NCBI RefSeq assembly: GCF_030158565.1
Contig: NZ_JAOASQ010000006.1
Coordinates: 1,921-65,920 of the forward strand
Direction: 5' to 3'
From: Limnohabitans sp.
Lineage (GTDB): Bacteria > Pseudomonadota > Gammaproteobacteria > Burkholderiales > Burkholderiaceae_C
Length of the DNA stretch: 64,000 nt
In this document: positions 62,580 through 64,000 of the stretch, piece after piece
Numbering within the stretch: position 1 is the first letter of the stretch
Layout of the letters: every line of letters begins with the position of its first letter
The notes under the pieces: generated by a model
Told to the model about the DNA's origin: nothing
The model's database searches: none
Seen by the model: only the letters and a program-made list of their open reading frames with translations
Position numbers and translations under genes: made by a program

Positions 62580-62860
62580 TGGATCCCGGATCAAGTCCGG
62601 GATGACGAAACAGAGGTCGAGGGTCGCTTTCGGGATGACGAAGCAGAGGGCGTGAATCACAGCCGGGAAACGAAGTGGAGGCTGCGAACCACGCTGTTCA
62701 TTTGTCACCCCGGGCTTGACCCGGGGTCCATCTTCTGGGTCTTCACGATGAACACAAGTCGGTCATGGATCCCGGATCGAGTCCGGGATGACGATAAATA
62801 GGTCGTGGCTCGAGTCAGGAATGACGAAACAGCAGGTGTTGATCACGTCCGGGATCACGG
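62580..62860. repeat. Cluster of family A units in both orientations
   Basis: TGGATCCCGGATCAAGTCCGGGATGAC (62580); GTCACCCCGGGCTTGACCCGGGGTCCA (~62704); TGGATCCCGGATCGAGTCCGGGATGAC (~62766); degenerate copies after. Confidence 0.9.
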
Positions 62861-62893
62861 GTCAGAAGCCGTGGCTCGCTGCAAGCGTGCGCC

Positions 62894-63763
62894 CTACAAC
62901 GCCAAAATCTCCACACTCTGCGTGAGCAGCGGTCGGCACAGGATCTTGTAGCCGTCGGCGTCAAAGCCTTCAGCCACCTGACTTGCCACTTGGCTGAGCT
63001 GGCGGGCGGCTTCGGGGTTGGGCGCGCTGCCCAGGTAGCACCAGTGGTTGACGACGTGGATTTGCGTGAGTTCTTCATCGCGCTCGACCAAGCCCACCGC
63101 GCCCGGGTAGGGCCAGCATTCCACGCGCAGCGCCAGCAGGCTCGTGAACAGCCGTTCGCGGTGCGCCTGTGGGCTTTCATCGCCTCGGCACACACCGGCG
63201 CATTGGCGAATGGCGGCCCTGAAGCAGGCTTTGCCAGGGGGCAGTTTTTCCAGGCCCAGCGGGCCGTAGCACAGCTTGTTTTGGTCAGCGATGGCGCGCA
63301 GCGCGTCGAGTGCGGCATGGCGGCTGGCAAACAGGCCATACAAATCGGGCTGCGCGGCAAAGTCGATGTCTTTGGAATACACCACCTCGGGCACCCCGTC
63401 GCTCATGCGCAGGCTGCACAGTTGTTTGTTGCGGCGCAGCTTCTGGTTGAACAGCGGGTGCTGGGCCTTGATCATTTGCGCTTCGAGCAAGAGCGCGCCG
63501 ATCTCGCCCGCCGTGCGGATGTGGCTGATGCGCTGGGTCTGGCGCAGCATGCGGGCCTCATCGGGCGTGCGCAGGTGCGACAGCAGGCGGGCGCGGATGT
63601 TGATGCTTTTGCCGATGTACAGCGGCAAGTCGCCCTCTTGGCCGTGGAAGGTGTAGACGCCTGCACCCGTGGGCGCGTCTTCGATCGCTTCGCGCAGGTG
63701 CTGGGGGTATTCGTAGATCCGGCTTTCTTCAAAGTCGTCTCGGCGGCGGCGGGGCAAAGGCAT
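62894..63763 (-). CDS. cho: Cho-like GIY-YIG excinuclease (UvrC homologue)
   Basis: GVYTFHGQEGDLPLYIGKSINIRARLLSHL; CYGPLGLEKLPPGKACFRAAIRQCAGVCRGDES. Confidence 0.88.
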   Translation of the reverse strand: MPLPRRRRDDFEESRIYEYPQHLREAIEDAPTGAGVYTFHGQEGDLPLYIGKSINIRARLLSHLRTPDEARMLRQTQRISHIRTAGEIGALLLEAQMIKAQHPLFNQKLRRNKQLCSLRMSDGVPEVVYSKDIDFAAQPDLYGLFASRHAALDALRAIADQNKLCYGPLGLEKLPPGKACFRAAIRQCAGVCRGDESPQAHRERLFTSLLALRVECWPYPGAVGLVERDEELTQIHVVNHWCYLGSAPNPEAARQLSQVASQVAEGFDADGYKILCRPLLTQSVEILAL

Positions 63764-63831
63764 GGTGGTGGATGGGCCAAACAGGGCAGGATGCGAAGAG
63801 CCCCAGAGGGGGTCAGAACTTGGCCCCAAAA

Positions 63832-63851
63832 CACTGGTTATATTTACAGTA
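63832..63851. promoter_or_regulatory. LexA/SOS box-like site CACTGGTTATATTTACAGTA
   Basis: CTG-N10-CAG with AT-rich core, about 70 bp upstream of the cho start codon. Confidence 0.65.
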
Positions 63852-63897
63852 TACTGAACAGGTCATGCTTTGCGCAGTTGCCTGACATGCTTGATTT

Positions 63898-63932
63898 GCG
63901 CCCCCTGCCTTGCGGCTCGGGGCGCTTTTTTT
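63898..63932 (+). terminator. Intrinsic terminator GCGCCCC...GGGGCGC-TTTTTTT
   Basis: Perfect 7-bp stem followed by a T7 tract on the + strand; no + strand CDS immediately upstream. Confidence 0.75.
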
Positions 63933-64000
63933 ATGCCTTGCGTTGAGCCCAGGGTTCAGCACATGCGGGCGCTCAGGCTGCCCAGCGGCGCAGAAAACTC

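Noticed and set aside
62514-62708. Small ORFs containing FVIPDLIRDPS / CHPGLDPGS
   Set aside because: Signature translations of the family A palindromic repeat rather than genes.
63956-64000. Possible minus-strand partial CDS ending EFSAPLGSLSARMC*
   Set aside because: Only 14 codons visible at the window edge; cannot be distinguished from a chance open frame.

Overview
The window is chromosomal DNA from a betaproteobacterium, probably Burkholderiales/Comamonadaceae judging by gene content and synteny (inference). Coding is dense. Main blocks: hslO, gamma-carbonic anhydrase, DUF455 and xerD; queG/tsaE/amiC; a RelE-type toxin-antitoxin pair; a divergent sugar ABC locus with an RbsD/FucU protein, a ROK regulator, a transaldolase-like aldolase and a PfkB kinase; mutL-MFS-miaA; a complete 14-gene nuoA-N operon with a conserved tail (DUF2818, NUDIX, DUF1178); tRNA-Leu(GAG), secG and tpiA; pnp and rpsO; recC-recB-recD; a Bug/BKACE/3-hydroxyacyl-CoA dehydrogenase/LysR catabolic cluster; a Stealth-family gene; and an SOS-type cho nuclease gene. 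I found no CRISPR array, prophage or IS element, and no convincing new defence system. The most unusual signal is a dense set of short palindromic repeats at more than eight loci. Two families share the same ends (GTCAT...ATCCA). One copy lies in frame inside recC, and another supplies the C-terminus of queG. A third family has GTAG-flanked inverted pairs resembling REP/BIME elements. A LexA-like box beside cho, followed by an orphan intrinsic terminator, is a candidate SOS-linked small RNA locus.
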